64,000 bases of DNA. It comes from Sabellastarte sp. h YS-2021. Lineage: Eukaryota; Annelida; Polychaeta; Sabellida; Sabellidae. Each line of letters opens with the position of its first letter. The stretch's first letter is position 1. The position numbers were made by a program, and so were the translations under genes. Location of the stretch: contig OZ024935.1 of the NCBI GenBank assembly GCA_964017235.1, positions 87,387,052-87,451,051 of the forward strand, in the 5' to 3' direction. Below the pieces are notes generated by a model that saw only the letters and a program-made list of their open reading frames with translations, was not told where the DNA came from and made no database searches. This document shows, piece by piece, positions 34,866 to 46,846 of the stretch.

Positions 34866-35395
34866 AGCTTTGTGTGCTTACTCTATGATCAAAATGTGAC
34901 TGAAGATGAATACCACTATTTGTGTCAGTGCCCCTTATATCAGATTGAAAAGACCTACGTTATGTAACTACATTCCTAATTTTGAATCATTAGTTCCAAA
35001 TGAACACTTCATTAAATTAATGACACATGAAACAACATTCCTGGCTAAATATGTTGAAAATTGCTGGAATAAGAGAAAAGATTTTTAAAATAATACTCTG
35101 GATTAGAAATCATAATTTTTATGCAGTAGTAGAACATCATAGTTATTGCAGAGTAAATCTTAGTATTTACATCCAACAGTAAATCAAAAGTAGATTAAGG
35201 TTTAAAATTTGTGATTGTACTCTTGTATATTTTGACTTTTGTTTGTGTTATTAAACCACTTACACATGTTTCTTTATAATGTGCAAAGTGACATATAAGT
35301 CCAACAGAGGGCTGGGTATATTGTGAAAAATATTTGATTATGTACATTTTATAAATACATGTCACTATAATAAATAAATAATAATAATGTCAGGT
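34866..35395 (+). mobile_element. LINE remnant, 3' end, inserted in block B
   Basis: Encodes NVTEDEYHYLCQCPLYQIEK, the Cys-rich C-terminal segment seen in many LINE reverse transcriptases. After one frame shift it reads RPTLCNYIPNFESLVPNEHF and AKYVENCWNKRKDF, then a stop. The 3' UTR ends in an AATAAATAAATAATAATAAT tail. Block A reads straight through (GCACTGAGTTTGCTTGG near 8850), so the insertion postdates the duplication and its ends are set by that comparison. Confidence 0.88.
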
Positions 35396-35639
35396 AAGAG
35401 TTTGCTTGGAATTCATTTACGCTGAATATAATTAAACTTAAGTTTTATTTTGTATGAAATCATGAGCAATTTGTGAGGAAAATATAAAAAAATCTAAAGA
35501 AACATAACTGAGGTGCATTTCTTGTATGCAGTGTATGAGAAGCAAAATTTCTTTAAATATTTTGTCAAAGTACACCAACCACAATCTGATTTCAAAAACT
35601 TAAGCAAAGCTGAGAAAACTTAAGCGTGCAAGCACCTAC

Positions 35640-35890
35640 CACTTACTTCCAAGTGCAAGCATATACAGGAGGACTCGGAGAGTGCCTACCTCTGCCAAGG
35701 AGATTTCTTATTGCCGCAATGATAAAAAATCGTTTAAACAGATTCCAACATCCAGACAGTAGTCGCGATCACTACCAAAGTCACATCATCTGTTCTTTGT
35801 GACATTGTCAATATTATTAGTGTGAAAAATTTCATCAAAATCTGTCCACAACTTTTTCGAGTAATTATGCAGACTAACACATGCCATCAA
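35640..35890 (-). repeat. Dispersed repeat, block B copy
   Basis: CTGCCAAGGAG and TTTCATCAAAATCTGTCCAC are kept; the inverse of the latter, with ACTCAAAAAGTTATGGACGG, appears in the copy at 39095-39310. Block A has the equivalent at about 9130-9550, broken by a SINE. Confidence 0.6.
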
Positions 35891-36416
35891 AATCACAACT
35901 TTCTTGGAGTAGGTAATAGGGCATTTGGAAGCCAACAAGAGTGGTTGTACACCTATAACTGAGTGCATTTGAGCAATTCTAAAGGTATTAACTTTAAAAA
36001 GCCTTTGTAAATAGAGTGCCACAAAAGAGTGCCTTTGTAAATAACGTGTCAACAGTTATAAATGACAGTATTGGTATCAATGACTAATAATCCATGTAGA
36101 CTGTGTGTTGATTTATTTTTATTGTAAAACTGTATAATATCCATGTGACACTTGTTACTGTATTTAACTAGCACTGTAAATGTTTGAATTAGACTCCATA
36201 AAATTATGTTTTTATCCACACCAAGCGTATTGACACATAACAAGGACACAAACTTAATTTAAAACCATGAATTGATCATCCTGGTAACTAACTGTATATA
36301 GACATGCATTTCTAACAAGAGTATTAAGTGAGGTTCTTATAAACCTTTATGTCGATCTTTTGTTAATATAATGGATGTGTATCTGTGTGTATGATTCTGT
36401 GTAAATGGAATAATTC

Positions 36417-36422
36417 AATAAA
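36417..36422 (+). terminator. Conserved polyadenylation signal, block B
   Basis: AATAAA in TTCAATAAAAAGTGC, matching 9794 in block A. It would end a 1.8-kb 3' UTR of the exon at 34338-34614, part of which is inserted LINE. Confidence 0.45.
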
Positions 36423-36709
36423 AAGTGCTATTTTTTACATTCAAGGAAATGTATTTGTTCACTCTGCTATACAGCCCGTTAGACCGGTGAAGTAGTGATA
36501 ATTTTTGGGCAATTTTACATTTGATGGTGAAGATTGGGAAGTTACCGACTGGTTTTTAACTTCTTTGACAACAGCTAAGTTCATCCCAGGGCCCCAGTAC
36601 ACTCCACACTTTGTTGCGAGATGTGTTTGAACCCAAGACGTCCACCCAAGACAACAGAGAGGAGCAAGCCAGTAAACCCTTTGGTCTCTTTGACCTAACA
36701 TCCAACCCC

Positions 36710-37137
36710 AGGGGTTGGTTTCACAAGGGGACTAAGTTTGGACTCGGACTTAAAGTTAAGGATTTGTCTAAAAATTTAGACTAAGTCTGCGGTCTTTGCG
36801 GATTGCACAAGTCAAAATCTTGGATAAATTTCAGCTTAAAGTTAAGTTTACCTTGGAGTGAGGTTAACTTTTGTAAGAAAGAATAACAATAATGCCACCA
36901 TAAATTTTGTCCATCTCAATATATGAATTAGCTGAAACTAAAATATAAATACATAAAACACCGCCTAAAGGGGTCTTTCGAATATCTTTAAAGTGCTTTC
37001 ATGGTTTTGTATTGCAAAACTGCATATTTGCTAATTTTAACAGCTTCACACAAAGAATATATGTCACCAGTATTAGACTTTCAGTAGAAATAAACAGACA
37101 CATCAGATGGGAAAGCTGTTTGTGAAACCATTCCTCG
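36710..37137. mobile_element. Diverged relative of the GGGRCCGATTTCACAAAG MITE
   Basis: Starts GGGGTTGGTTTCACAAGGGG followed by ACTAAGTTTGGACTCGGACT, and ends TTTGTGAAACCATTCCTCGG. Its interior has the same style of AGTCT/AGACT words as the copies at 12271 and 57640, but little direct identity. Confidence 0.5.
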
Positions 37138-37390
37138 GAGCTACAAATTTGAATTTAGAAATGTCAGTAGAAGAAGTGACAGAATCAGAAGGCTTTTAAA
37201 TCCAATTCAAGGGGTGTACTGGGTAAACGTATTTCTGACGTGAAATTTCTCAGTGATCTAATACTTGAGGACACAATAAAATACTTAAGAACTCTGTTTT
37301 ATTTTGTACGCGTTATTTATTTTGTACATGTTATACTTGAGGACATGATTGATGTATTTAACTATTAACTATCTCTAGATAGTAAATAAA

Positions 37391-37500
37391 ATTGGTAAAT
37401 AATATACATGAGAGAAAAACACAAAGCTACAGAAATGCTCAATAGTTCATTATGTCCTATGTAACTTTGTGTTTTGCTCTCATGTACATTATTTACCAAT
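37391..37500. repeat. 110-bp hairpin with 40-bp arms
   Basis: The arm at 37391-37430 (ATTGGTAAATAATATACATG...) pairs with 37461-37500 (...CATGTACATTATTTACCAAT) with three mismatches in 40 and a 30-nt loop. Block A has only one arm (near 10170-10215), so the inversion is private to B. The size is near that of a miRNA precursor, but there is no proof of transcription. Confidence 0.75.
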
Positions 37501-37615
37501 TTCCGGAGGAATTTTTTTAACATTTTCATTATGTGATCATGTATGATAAGTATGTATCAAAGCACATAGGAATGGTAAATAGTACATTATGTCCTCATGT
37601 ATGAAGATTATCCAA

Positions 37616-37655
37616 TTTATTTATTTGGGTTTTACGTCGCTTTCAACACTGACGT
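37616..37655 (-). mobile_element. SINE tail fragment
   Basis: ATTTATTTGGGTTTTACGTC and GCTTTCAACACTG match the tail of the SINE family; the rest is absent. Confidence 0.7.
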
Positions 37656-37913
37656 TGACGTTACGTGTCTTTTGAACGGTGTACTAAACCTCTGTTTTAT
37701 TAGAATATGGAGAAGAGAAGGCGAATTGCATCAGGGGATGGGGTTACAGTTGAGGAGAGAGTATACCAGGGACTGGAGCAGGCCGATAATTAAGAAACTC
37801 CACAGACTTCACAGACACATACATCACAGTAGCCTTGCTAAAGGCTCAAGTTCCTTTGCAGTTCAGATAATGGAGTTTCAGTTTCTATAATGTACACATA
37901 CATGTACTTTACT
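37656..37913. other. Unclassified stretch, possible repeat
   Basis: A + strand open frame (REGELHQGMGLQLRREYTRD and neighbours) overlaps the lone TAGCCTTGCTAAAGGCTCAA word. It is not recognised as a host gene and is probably a repeat. Confidence 0.3.
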
Positions 37914-38150
37914 TATTTACTTATTTGAGGTTTTACGTCACTTTCAACACTGTACAGGTCATATCACCACGGGTATTTGGAAGGGCAGAGGAAACCAGTA
38001 CATACAGTTCGCTAAGGTTCTGCACTGTAAACTGCCGACTAACGGCAAGCAACTACCAGCTTTCCCACTTGAGACCGTGACGGGATCGAACCCTGGCCTG
38101 AGAGGTGGGAGGCGAGAGTGTAACCACTCTGCCACCGTGGCACCTCCAAT
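37914..38150 (-). mobile_element. Full-length tRNA-derived SINE
   Basis: The minus strand begins GCCACGGTGGCAGAGTGGTT and has GGTTCGATCCCGTCACGG in the box B position, a closer tRNA match than the young copy at 25359. It runs to an (AAGT/AAAT)n tail. Older than the 25359 copy; no clear target duplication was seen. Confidence 0.9.
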
Positions 38151-39094
38151 TTCAGGCAAAATACTTTATTTGGTCCTCATGTGTAACAAGTTGACAGTAA
38201 ACCACAGATATGTTACATATTCCTTTGATTATCCAGCACGAGCCTTATTTGACCTTAATATGGGGACATGTAGAAAGGGCCTTATATTTTGGGGTATTTC
38301 TCAGTGCCATTTACTATGGATGAAATTTTTAAATTTATGTGTTGTCAAGTTTGTAAGTTACAAATGTGATACAGACCCCACTGAGAAGGTATTTAATCTA
38401 AATAATACAATACTTCTTTAAGATAAATAATGTAACACCTCTACTATGCACTAATATAATACTGTCATCCTCGTTCGTAATACCAATCTGATTACTGATC
38501 GTATATGTCATTCTGGAAGATTACTTATTATAGTTTATTGTGTCCTCGGGTATGAAAAATGTCAACAGAAAAATGGTAAATTACTCCATTATGTCCTCAT
38601 GTATAATATGTGTAAAAAGACCAATGAATTGTTAAATGTTTCATTATGCCATCAGGTATCATAGTATGCACTCAGATCGTGTCGTCATCCTAGTTTGTAA
38701 TATACTTCTCCATATATAACATTCAGAGAGGTTTCCTGCTGTATACCACAAGTGTTTGGTGCAATAGGATTTCTGTAATGTATTGCCGGTGATGTAGAAA
38801 TTATATACAGAAAAGAATCAATACACTTTACCTGCACTGGTTTTGTTTTATTACATTCCCCAAGAAGTTATGGTATTAAGAAAAGAGTTTGCCTGTCCCT
38901 CTTTCTGACCATTTATATATTTGTGTTTCTTTAGCTCCAAGAGTAATGGACTGACCTTACTGAAATGTTTTATGTGGATAGGGTCTGGCAAAAGCAACAA
39001 GATATTAAACTTTAAGAAAAATTCAGATAATATTCTGTATACAAACCCCCCCCCTCCCAAAAGTCACCCCCTCTCCCACTGAAGATCTGCACCC

Positions 39095-39310
39095 TACGAT
39101 TGTTACCTACGCCAAGGAGGTTATGTTTTCGCCTGGGTTTGTGAGTTTGTGAGTTTATTTGTGAACAAGATGATCCGGATTACTATCTGCAACTTCTGGA
39201 TCCATGAAATGTAATTTTTAAAGACAGATAGACTCAAAAAGTTATGGACGGATTTTGATGAAATTTTCAGGATATGTGCTCCCATGGCGGAGGTCTGCGC
39301 TCTCTGAGTG
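39095..39310 (+). repeat. Dispersed repeat
   Basis: Landmarks: CTACGCCAAGGAGGTTATGT, TTCGCCTGGGTTTGTGAG, ACTCAAAAAGTTATGGACGG, ATTTTGATGAAATTTTCAGG and GCGGAGGTCTGCGCTCTCTG. Related copies occur at 35640-35890 (inverse), 45160-45372 and, weakly, 19120-19420. It has no coding content. Confidence 0.7.
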
Positions 39311-39587
39311 CCCTTGTTTTTTAATGTGTTTTCCAACTCTGCCTGTTTATGATGAAAATAATGTAGTCTGATCATATTTTCCATTGCACTTAATCTCAAC
39401 ATGGACAGATTCTGAGTTGTATTGAACATAACCAAAAATGAAATAGAATATGCTGTAACTAGATCACAAAATCACACACTTGTGTAGTTTTGCTGCAGTC
39501 AATTTCTCATAATTTTTAACGATTTTTAAGCTAAAATTAATGGTACAACTTAAAAAATGAAATACAATCAAAAGAATGATTTATCAT

Positions 39588-39593
39588 TTTATT
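39588..39593 (-). terminator. Likely polyadenylation signal of the C1qDC gene
   Basis: AATAAA on the minus strand about 92 nt past the TAG stop. Confidence 0.5.
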
Positions 39594-39684
39594 TATCCAC
39601 AGACCAGATTGGCTTTAAATCTTCTTTTTCAGTCTCTGAAATTGTTCTATAATCCCAGTAAAAAAGCCAAGACAACATAATCTG

Positions 39685-40127
39685 CTAAATCGGCTGGACT
39701 TCAGCTCTCAGCAAAAACCCAGAAAATGTACTCTCCTTGTCGGTTTGGAAGCCAAACATCATACTGGTATCGAGATCAGAGACTGCTTGCACCTTTTGTC
39801 CTTCACTGCACCAAGTGACTGCAGAGTTGGCACATTGCACTCCAATGGTGTTTTCGTTGTTATTGTTGTAGTCTACTGCTGCTAATGTAGTTTCATCCAG
39901 CTTTAGACTGACTCCAGTCGTGCTCTCGGGCGAAAGGTTACCGGAATGTAAGGAAACTGTGAAAAAGTACACGCCATCCAAAGGGCAAATGAACGTGCTG
40001 TCAGTCTGGTTGTAAGCCCCACCCTCATTCAGATGCACACCTTCAAATGGCACTGTCCCACCAGCACGAACATACACATGTCCCAACTTATTCATGTAAG
40101 CTGAAAAGCTTATGCTTTGGCTCTGAA
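39685..40127 (-). CDS. C1qDC exon 2: complete C1q domain
   Basis: VQSQSISFSAYMNKLGHVYV opens the domain. Family landmarks follow: VPFEGVHLNEGGAYNQ, STFICPLDGVYFFTVSLHSG, VSLKLDETTLAAVD, SAVTWCSEGQKVQAVSDL and the closing STFSGFLLRAEVQPI. The length and order of conserved aromatic and Gly residues fit a complete jelly-roll C1q domain. Confidence 0.95.
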
Positions 40128-41936
40128 CTGAAAGAAAGATATTAAAAATACATACACACCCCAAGCTTTGTCACTGGTCAAGGATAGAACTTTTTCTATT
40201 ATGTTCTTATTTTGAGCCATGCTACTTAATATTTCATAAGTTATTAGTTTTCTGTTAAGCATGTGCTAAGTATCTACGGCTTAGGTTGGTAATTTGGCAT
40301 GTGCCTAAATGTAGACAAAAATGTGAAGTAAACAGAAACTTCAAACTCCAGCCAGTCGGGAGTATTGTTGTAAAAATATGATTTGTAAACTTTGCTTTGA
40401 TTAACTATATGTCCAACTTAGGTGGTGATTTTCATTTAAAATAGTAACATACCCTTTAAAAAGCCACGCATGATCAATAAGATGGCTAATTTTATGTATT
40501 TATAATGTACGCTTGTGTCCAAGAATCTATGCTCATTTGCATAAAACAAGCACAACTAACGATTTTCTGTTTCACTTTTATCAAATTACATTAGACATGT
40601 CAAATATGTTCTTTGGCAAGCAAATTTCAAGGTCAGAGCTGATTTTTGAATTGAAAATCTTTGGATTTGAAGTCACTAGAAGTTTAGTATTACACAAACG
40701 TGTGACTGCACTTCCTGACATTGTTGAAGCTAGAATCAAGTTATTCACCATGTTACAACTACATAAATACAAAACGAATATACTGTTTACACTAATATAA
40801 GATCTGCATGAAGTACTTGTTATGCCCAAGTCATGCACTGAAGATGGTGTTGTGAATATCTCGGCAAATATAGAAGAATACAGGCCACATCAAATTCGCC
40901 AGAATTCAACGCAAAAAGGCGGGAAAATGTGGTCACATGATAAAAAGATCTTCATACTTCTACTGTGTTCTATGATGTTCTTCGACTGCCCTGAGATTAA
41001 ACCTCAAAAAAGCAATAACATACTGAGAATACCCTATGAACTGGTGAAGCTATTTAGTGATTTTTCTACAATTTCACAATAATTAGCTACAGGTGGGGGG
41101 GGGGGGGGGGGGATGAAGGTGATGTATGAAGACTCTTCTACCACATAAAAAGAATCAGTTCTGAACAAGAAATAATGGCCGGCGATTTACTATGACCAAA
41201 TGACTTATGCGACTGGTTGACAATTGCCCTACGGCAGGGCTACGACATAGTTAAATATGTTACCTACAGTGGCGAATTGTCATGGAGAACTGAAAAATCA
41301 CCAAAAATAGGCCAATGCCTGCGATAATTTTGAACATTTGATTGTTGTCACCTTGAGTTGGTGAATAATGAAGAGGACTGAAGATAAAGACAAATGAGGC
41401 ATCCACCAAGAACAAAAAATAATTTGATGTTCACAGATATTTTCTAATAAAATTTGTCACTGTGTGACTTGGGCATTCGACAAATTTAAGAATAATTTGT
41501 GCTTCAGTTTTTACCATCACATATTTTATTGATGACATGTGAATTTGGGCAATAAGTGTTACACATGCAATTCATTCATTATGTACCAAGCAAAGTCATT
41601 ATTTTAATAAAATTGTTTAAATTATTTGAAAGTGATAAATAGATGCTCAGTATACAGATTGTTCTTGAAGGTGTTTTAATACTATTTGAAAAGTAATAAT
41701 GAGTGAATTATGCAGTGAATCCTTGTAGTATTACCTTGGTTTGCTTTCAATAATTCAAACTCGTTCCACACACTGTCAAACCGCTTATTTATATCTACAA
41801 CTGCTTGTTCTAGTCGTTGCTCCAATTTATGTATGGCATGTAGTAACAACTCCTCTGAAGGTTTGTCGGACACAACAAGTCCAACCAAAGCTAATAAAAC
41901 TAATATCCCAATCATAATGATACCTACAAAATACAT
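39685..41936 (-). CDS. Secreted coiled-coil/C1q-domain protein (C1qDC), two coding exons, 214 aa
   Basis: Exon 1, 41936-41735, and exon 2, 40127-39685, join through a 1.6-kb intron with donor GTAATA and acceptor CTTTCAG into 214 codons plus TAG. Residues 1-22 are hydrophobic (MYFVGIIMIGILVLLALVGL), a signal peptide with likely cleavage near VVS-DKP. Residues 27-66 (LLLHAIHKLEQRLEQAVVDI...) form a short coiled coil for trimer assembly. The rest is one C1q domain. Such secreted C1q proteins are multimeric pattern-binding lectin-like proteins, abundant in bivalve innate immunity. The start may instead be Met8, because TATTTTGTAG just after Met1 resembles an acceptor. An AATAAA lies at 39588-39593 (minus), about 90 nt after the stop. 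Ligand unknown. Confidence 0.9.
41093..41113 (+). repeat. Long G run in the C1qDC intron
   Basis: About 20 uninterrupted G residues after a GGT. It is C-rich in the sense of the gene. Confidence 0.85.
41735..41936 (-). CDS. C1qDC exon 1: signal peptide and coiled coil
   Basis: Ends FELLKANQ plus the first base of a Val codon, before GTAATA. Heptad-like Leu/Ile/Val spacing runs through LLLHAIHKLEQRLEQAVVDI NKRFDSVWNEFELL. There is no copy of this exon beside the block A C1q pseudogene. Confidence 0.88.
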
Positions 41937-44900
41937 TACTTGTCCTGTATACTATCAGAATGAAACTGAATACACACTGACTGTTAAAATACCTTTAACA
42001 TCTACCAGGGGTAATGTTTGTGTTTGTATGTCTGTCTATGACCCTGATAGCTGCAAAAGTAATGGCAAGATCTTCCTGAACGTTTGTTGCATGGGTCGAA
42101 CCTGATCAAGGGAAGAGGCATTAAATTTGGAGAAAGATCAAGATCATATGGATAATAAAATTACAAATTTCACCCTGAACTATGTTGTAGTTGGTTCGAA
42201 CCCAGTTCGGATATAGAACCCAGGCTTTCTCTATCTTGATACATTTTTTTTCTATTTGACTACAAAATTTAATATTGTATTAACCTCAGTAGTGTTTAAG
42301 CTGGTGCTCTAGTGAGGCTCACACTTCTAGAGATCACATTTTTGTTTCTCTTTTTTTCGTTTTTGTCACCAGACATTCATGAATCGTGGCATAACGTGGT
42401 GAGTACCCATCTCGTCACTAAAATTATGGTGCAGTAGGCTATGTTAGTACTTGGACAGGTGACTGTTTGATTTTTAGGCCAGGTATGTATCTGACTAGCA
42501 ATTTGTTTGGGTGGCCAGACTTTCATAAATTCTAGCGCAGGACACATGTTTTTGATGGCTCTGCAGCTCTACTGTAACACTTTCATGTCTTGTTTTGTGT
42601 TGCTTAACCATGCTGTTACAAAATAATGCAGCCAAGAGTGTAATGTTGCTGGTCATGTGACCTGTGGTTTGGCCTATTCGGACGGGGAGCATTATAAAGG
42701 TTTTCACCTGGATGATGAACTTATCTGATATATCTTTGACTTATCTAGTCACAATAGTACTATGTACCTGTAAAAAGGTATCCAAGTGATACCCATAAGA
42801 AGATAATTCTCACGAATCTCCCAATCAATCTTCTCTGACTTCCAAATGTTATTGTATCTTGTTAGTTCAACTTATTTTCTAGAATGATGACAGTCTGGGC
42901 AATGTCATCAGGCCATATTTTCAGATGTTTGAGCTGTATTTTCAGGCATAATGTCATAAGAGTTAAATTGGTAATTAACTTACACCTTTCCGCCATTTTT
43001 CATGGGATCACTAATGGCAGGTTCCCGGTCTTTAACATTGTCTATGCCTTGTGATTCAAAGTGCAAGTGACATATTTTCCAATTGAAGTTAGACAAGTCC
43101 TTATGATGGATGTGCATAATAGTTGAATAAGTTATGAGGTAATAAATATAAAAGTGTGTTTTTCTAGCTTTTACAAGTTAATCTCATATTGACCTACCTT
43201 CAGTTCCATAGCATGTAAGCCTGTTTTTCTTTTCTTTTTGTGTAGCCTGTTACAACAATGACATGATAACATTATGCTAGGTTCACACTTTCCCAGTATA
43301 ACGTCTCCATTTTTTTTCTAAAAAAGACTGGCAAGGTCAAGAGGAAGTCTTCACAAGAGAACTACCTTAGATGAGCTTGTGTATTTACTTAGTTTAATAA
43401 AAGAATATATTACAAACAAGGCAAATGTTGACACAGTAGCAATGACGGATCCATAATGTACTGAGACAGTGTATCAGAAAGACTAACACTTTACCAAAAA
43501 AAACCCCAAAAAACAACAAAAACCAGCCAACAAACTGCTATACTACTTTTGAATAATTTCTAGACTTAAATCTCTGATTTAAAAAGCCCTGAAAACAGAC
43601 ACTCCAATAAAAACATCAAACTTGGAACTAGACAATAACACCATGTTTGCAATTGTATGGACATATTAAGACACCTTATCGGAGATGTGGAAATGGGGTA
43701 ATAACTATTTATCTATTTTTTTGTCTTATCTCACTATAATGGGAACCTTATTATCTACTTCACAACATCTGTGAATTCTCAGTGTGGCCGTCAATAATGC
43801 ATGAGGTGATATATGTTAATATATGTTACTTGTTCATTCAATCAAAGGGTTGTTTTCTCACAGATAAATTGAACAAGAATATTCTTTGATGAAAGGCTTA
43901 TTAATTCATCACGATATGACTGGTTATTTTTTCTGAAAACATAGCTTCTGGCCATACCATCTCATATTTTTTGTACAAAATCAGGACCAAAAGCCTTTCC
44001 AAGCCACACAAAAGTAAGACTACTGGCAGTCATAGTGATAGGGTCAGTCCTATTGGCGATAGGACACAAAATATTAAACATGTTTAATATCCGTCCCGAC
44101 CTAATTATGTCTTCCAGTCTATACCACCTAGAAAAAAACTGCAACTGACCTCGAAACCGGGAAAGTAGGGATCAAAATCGGGAATATGGGACTACCCTTA
44201 AAGTCAAGAGGTGATTCTCAACTGTCAACTGCACTACAGTTCTGAAAAAAAGTATAGCCAGTAATGGGTCATTAATATCTTAATAGTATACATTCGCAAG
44301 TGTATATATTTAAATATTAACCAATTTTTGTGTACAAGGCGGATCCTTTTGTGTACAAATTCATAATGCCCATACGTCTCCTGCTCGTACAATACGAATT
44401 GAAAACAAATCTGTGCAACAAATGATCAGAATGGTGTGCAAAGTAATTAATACAAGTATTGCAACAAATAAGGCTTGAACATTCAATTGTGTCCACTTCA
44501 CTGTTTCATGTTGAAAACATTCATGATGCACTCATTCATGTAGTGTTGTGTGTGTGTCAGTCTTTGTGAAATGTAAAATTTATTTTCCTACAGAAATATC
44601 TGTAGGTAGATGAGTGTTTATTGTGCAATAAAGCTACACAGCCTTCTTTAGAAGGTATTAAATGACTTACAGAAAATATATAAGCTTGCATACTTAATCT
44701 TTAATTGGAATTGTTTATTGTAAATTTCTTGTTGTTGAAATATCCATTGATACAAACTTAACTTATAAATAGATTTCACTCCAAGAAATGCAAATTAAGT
44801 AAATATGTTAGGGGCGATAATATAATTTCTATATGGAATTTTTTCCCCCAAATTGACAAAGTTTTCTAAAGTTTTACCTTTTTGTATCAGGAGTCATGAC

Positions 44901-45159
44901 TGCCCCTACAAATTCAATTTATCGCTTACTCATTTTTTGTGGCAATTTGAGGAGCATGGCACTTTATTAAATCAAAGAGTAGACATATTGAGTGGCGTGA
45001 ATGGATCCCAGTCCAGGATTTCCTATAGGCTGGTATGAGACAAAAAAACCTTTGAACCAATACCCAATGAGATGTAGGTACTTTTAAGTTTAACCAAAAT
45101 TGGCTAAGATATCAGGCCGTTACCGCTATCAAGAAGGTACAAAATAATGACTATCCGTT
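41937..45159. other. Gene-poor stretch
   Basis: Upstream of the C1qDC start. No exon, clear TATA box or known repeat is recognised; the ORFs here are short and compositionally like the surrounding AT-rich sequence. Confidence 0.45.
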
Positions 45160-45372
45160 TGTCTTTCTGTTTGCTTGTTAGCAGGATTAGGCAAATACTA
45201 GCAGTTGCATCTTCAGAAAAGAACATGAGAAGATGGGTCATGGCTGAAGTTAGATCCTATTAAATTTTGAGTGTGAGCTAGATCACCATCTGGATACAAA
45301 AAAAAAATAAAAGATCCGGATTGTCCCATTTATTTATTATTAGGTCTGCATTTTCTGAGTGCTCTTGTTTTC
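45160..45372 (+). repeat. Dispersed repeat, diverged copy
   Basis: GTTTGCTTGTTAGCAGGATT, AGATCCGGATTGTCCC and GGTCTGCATTTTCTGAGTGC follow the order of the repeat at 39095-39310. Confidence 0.5.
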
Positions 45373-45559
45373 CAAAATGAAACCAAACATATTCCAAGGT
45401 AAGCTCTTAAGATGAAGAAAAACAAAAAAAAATATGCTGTAAATTTTACAAGTCTAGGCGTAAAATTATCTGGAAGAGAGCAGTTGGAAAACATTCTCTT
45501 TATATACTTCAGTGGCCCTGTAAGGTAGCATTATCAAAAAAAATTGTTAATAATGTTAA

Positions 45560-45930
45560 TTAATAATTAATAAATGCAGCTTTTGTGACACAGAATGTGA
45601 AACATTAGAACACATTTTTGGGGGTTGTCTATCTGACAAAAAAAAACAAATTGGGGAATAACTTAGTCATAAATCTTTAAACAAGCTACACCTGAATAAT
45701 GCTCTAAATGCAGTGTGCGTTATTTTAGGAGTGCTAGTCAAAAATGAAAAAGATTTAATAAATAATATATTCAGTATATGTAAAATTGTATTTATTATTA
45801 CTTAATTTCTGCCAAAAAATCTTCATGTACCTGAGGCTACGCAATTGATAAAGAAGATTATTGAAATTGAATATAATATAGCAATTGAAAATTGGGGTGA
45901 CTTTGACAGGACTGAATAGTAAATGGGACC
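45560..45930 (+). mobile_element. LINE remnant with Cys-rich C-terminal segment
   Basis: Reads NKCSFCDTECETLEHIFGGC, the C-x2-C ... H-x3-C segment found near the end of many LINE reverse transcriptases. Interrupted frames follow (KSLNKLHLNNALNAVCVI). The 5' side is missing, and the 3' UTR may continue to about 46230, where AATAAAGAAAAATCC and a short hairpin (ATCCACCTG...CAGGTGGAT) occur. Confidence 0.7.
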
Positions 45931-46846
45931 CAGTCAGGGAATGTTTTGTTTAAAAACCACGGCACAGCAATTTTTTCTCCTTTTTTCCTATTGTGTTATT
46001 TGATGTAAAAAAAACTCTTTTATTAAAGTGACTAACTTTTAGATATTCTTTTGCAATAATAAATATAATTCTATAATAAGTATTAATATTCTTTGCAATA
46101 ATATATGGTTGTGTAATTACATCAATTTTGTAAATAGATGGTTTTTTTTGTATTTTAGTATTGCATGTGTTATATGACTTGTGTGGAGAAATAAAGAAAA
46201 ATCCACCTGGGATCTCAGGTGGATACAAATATCTTGAATCTCACCGGACAGTAGTTTTATGTTGAGATTACCCCCAGCTTTAGTTTTAGGTCAAAGATTA
46301 GCTCAGGTTGAGTTAATTATTTTCTTGTGGAAATATTGGGAGGTAACCATAGCCTGAATTATTGAGGCAATTTCATTATTTATCTGTAATCTTTGCATCC
46401 TTCCTGACTGTAGAAGTAATATGCAGGTGTAAATATTGTTTTATCTTTGTTTGCATAAATACATTTCTTCTTTTGTTGAATGACGTGACCATTGTTGCTA
46501 AGAAGAACATAAAAATGCAAATAATAAATACATTTAACTAAAAAAATCACTGATGCAGCCATCTTCGTGACAATAACAACGGATGACATGTCAATATCCG
46601 ACTAATAGAGTTGCCATAGTAACATGGGAATAACGGAATCTAACTTGTGGCTGAAAACAGGAAAGAAAATTCAAAATAATAATCAAAATAATAAGTCCAT
46701 CTGTCTGACTTTAACAAATATCTCATTGGGTCTTTGGCACCACTCCGGATGAGCAATTTTTTTCTGAAAATATTTGTGGTATTAAATGGGCAACATGAAC
46801 GTAGGAGGTAATGTTCCAATCAACCTGCAGGAGAGCAGGTTGTTTA
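45931..46846. other. Non-coding, nothing certain
   Basis: AT-rich; possibly the 3' part of the preceding LINE up to about 46230. No gene. Confidence 0.4.

Larger units (their letters stand above)
33760..40760. repeat. Segmental duplication, block B
   Basis: Colinear partner of 7480-11730, longer because of later insertions: a LINE (34866-35395), a MITE relative (36710-37137), SINEs and a hairpin near 37.4-38.2 kb, and about 1 kb at 38.5-39.6 kb without a clear match in A. Recurring GGTAAATACTTCATTATGTC-like and CCTCATGTATGA segments form a loose tandem repeat in both blocks (10230-10390; 37520-37610; 38530-38690). Confidence 0.85.

Noticed and set aside
37597-37890. A 97-codon ORF with REGELHQGMGLQLRREYTRD
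   Set aside because: It starts in a SINE tail and overlaps a dispersed 20-mer; more likely a repeat than a host exon.
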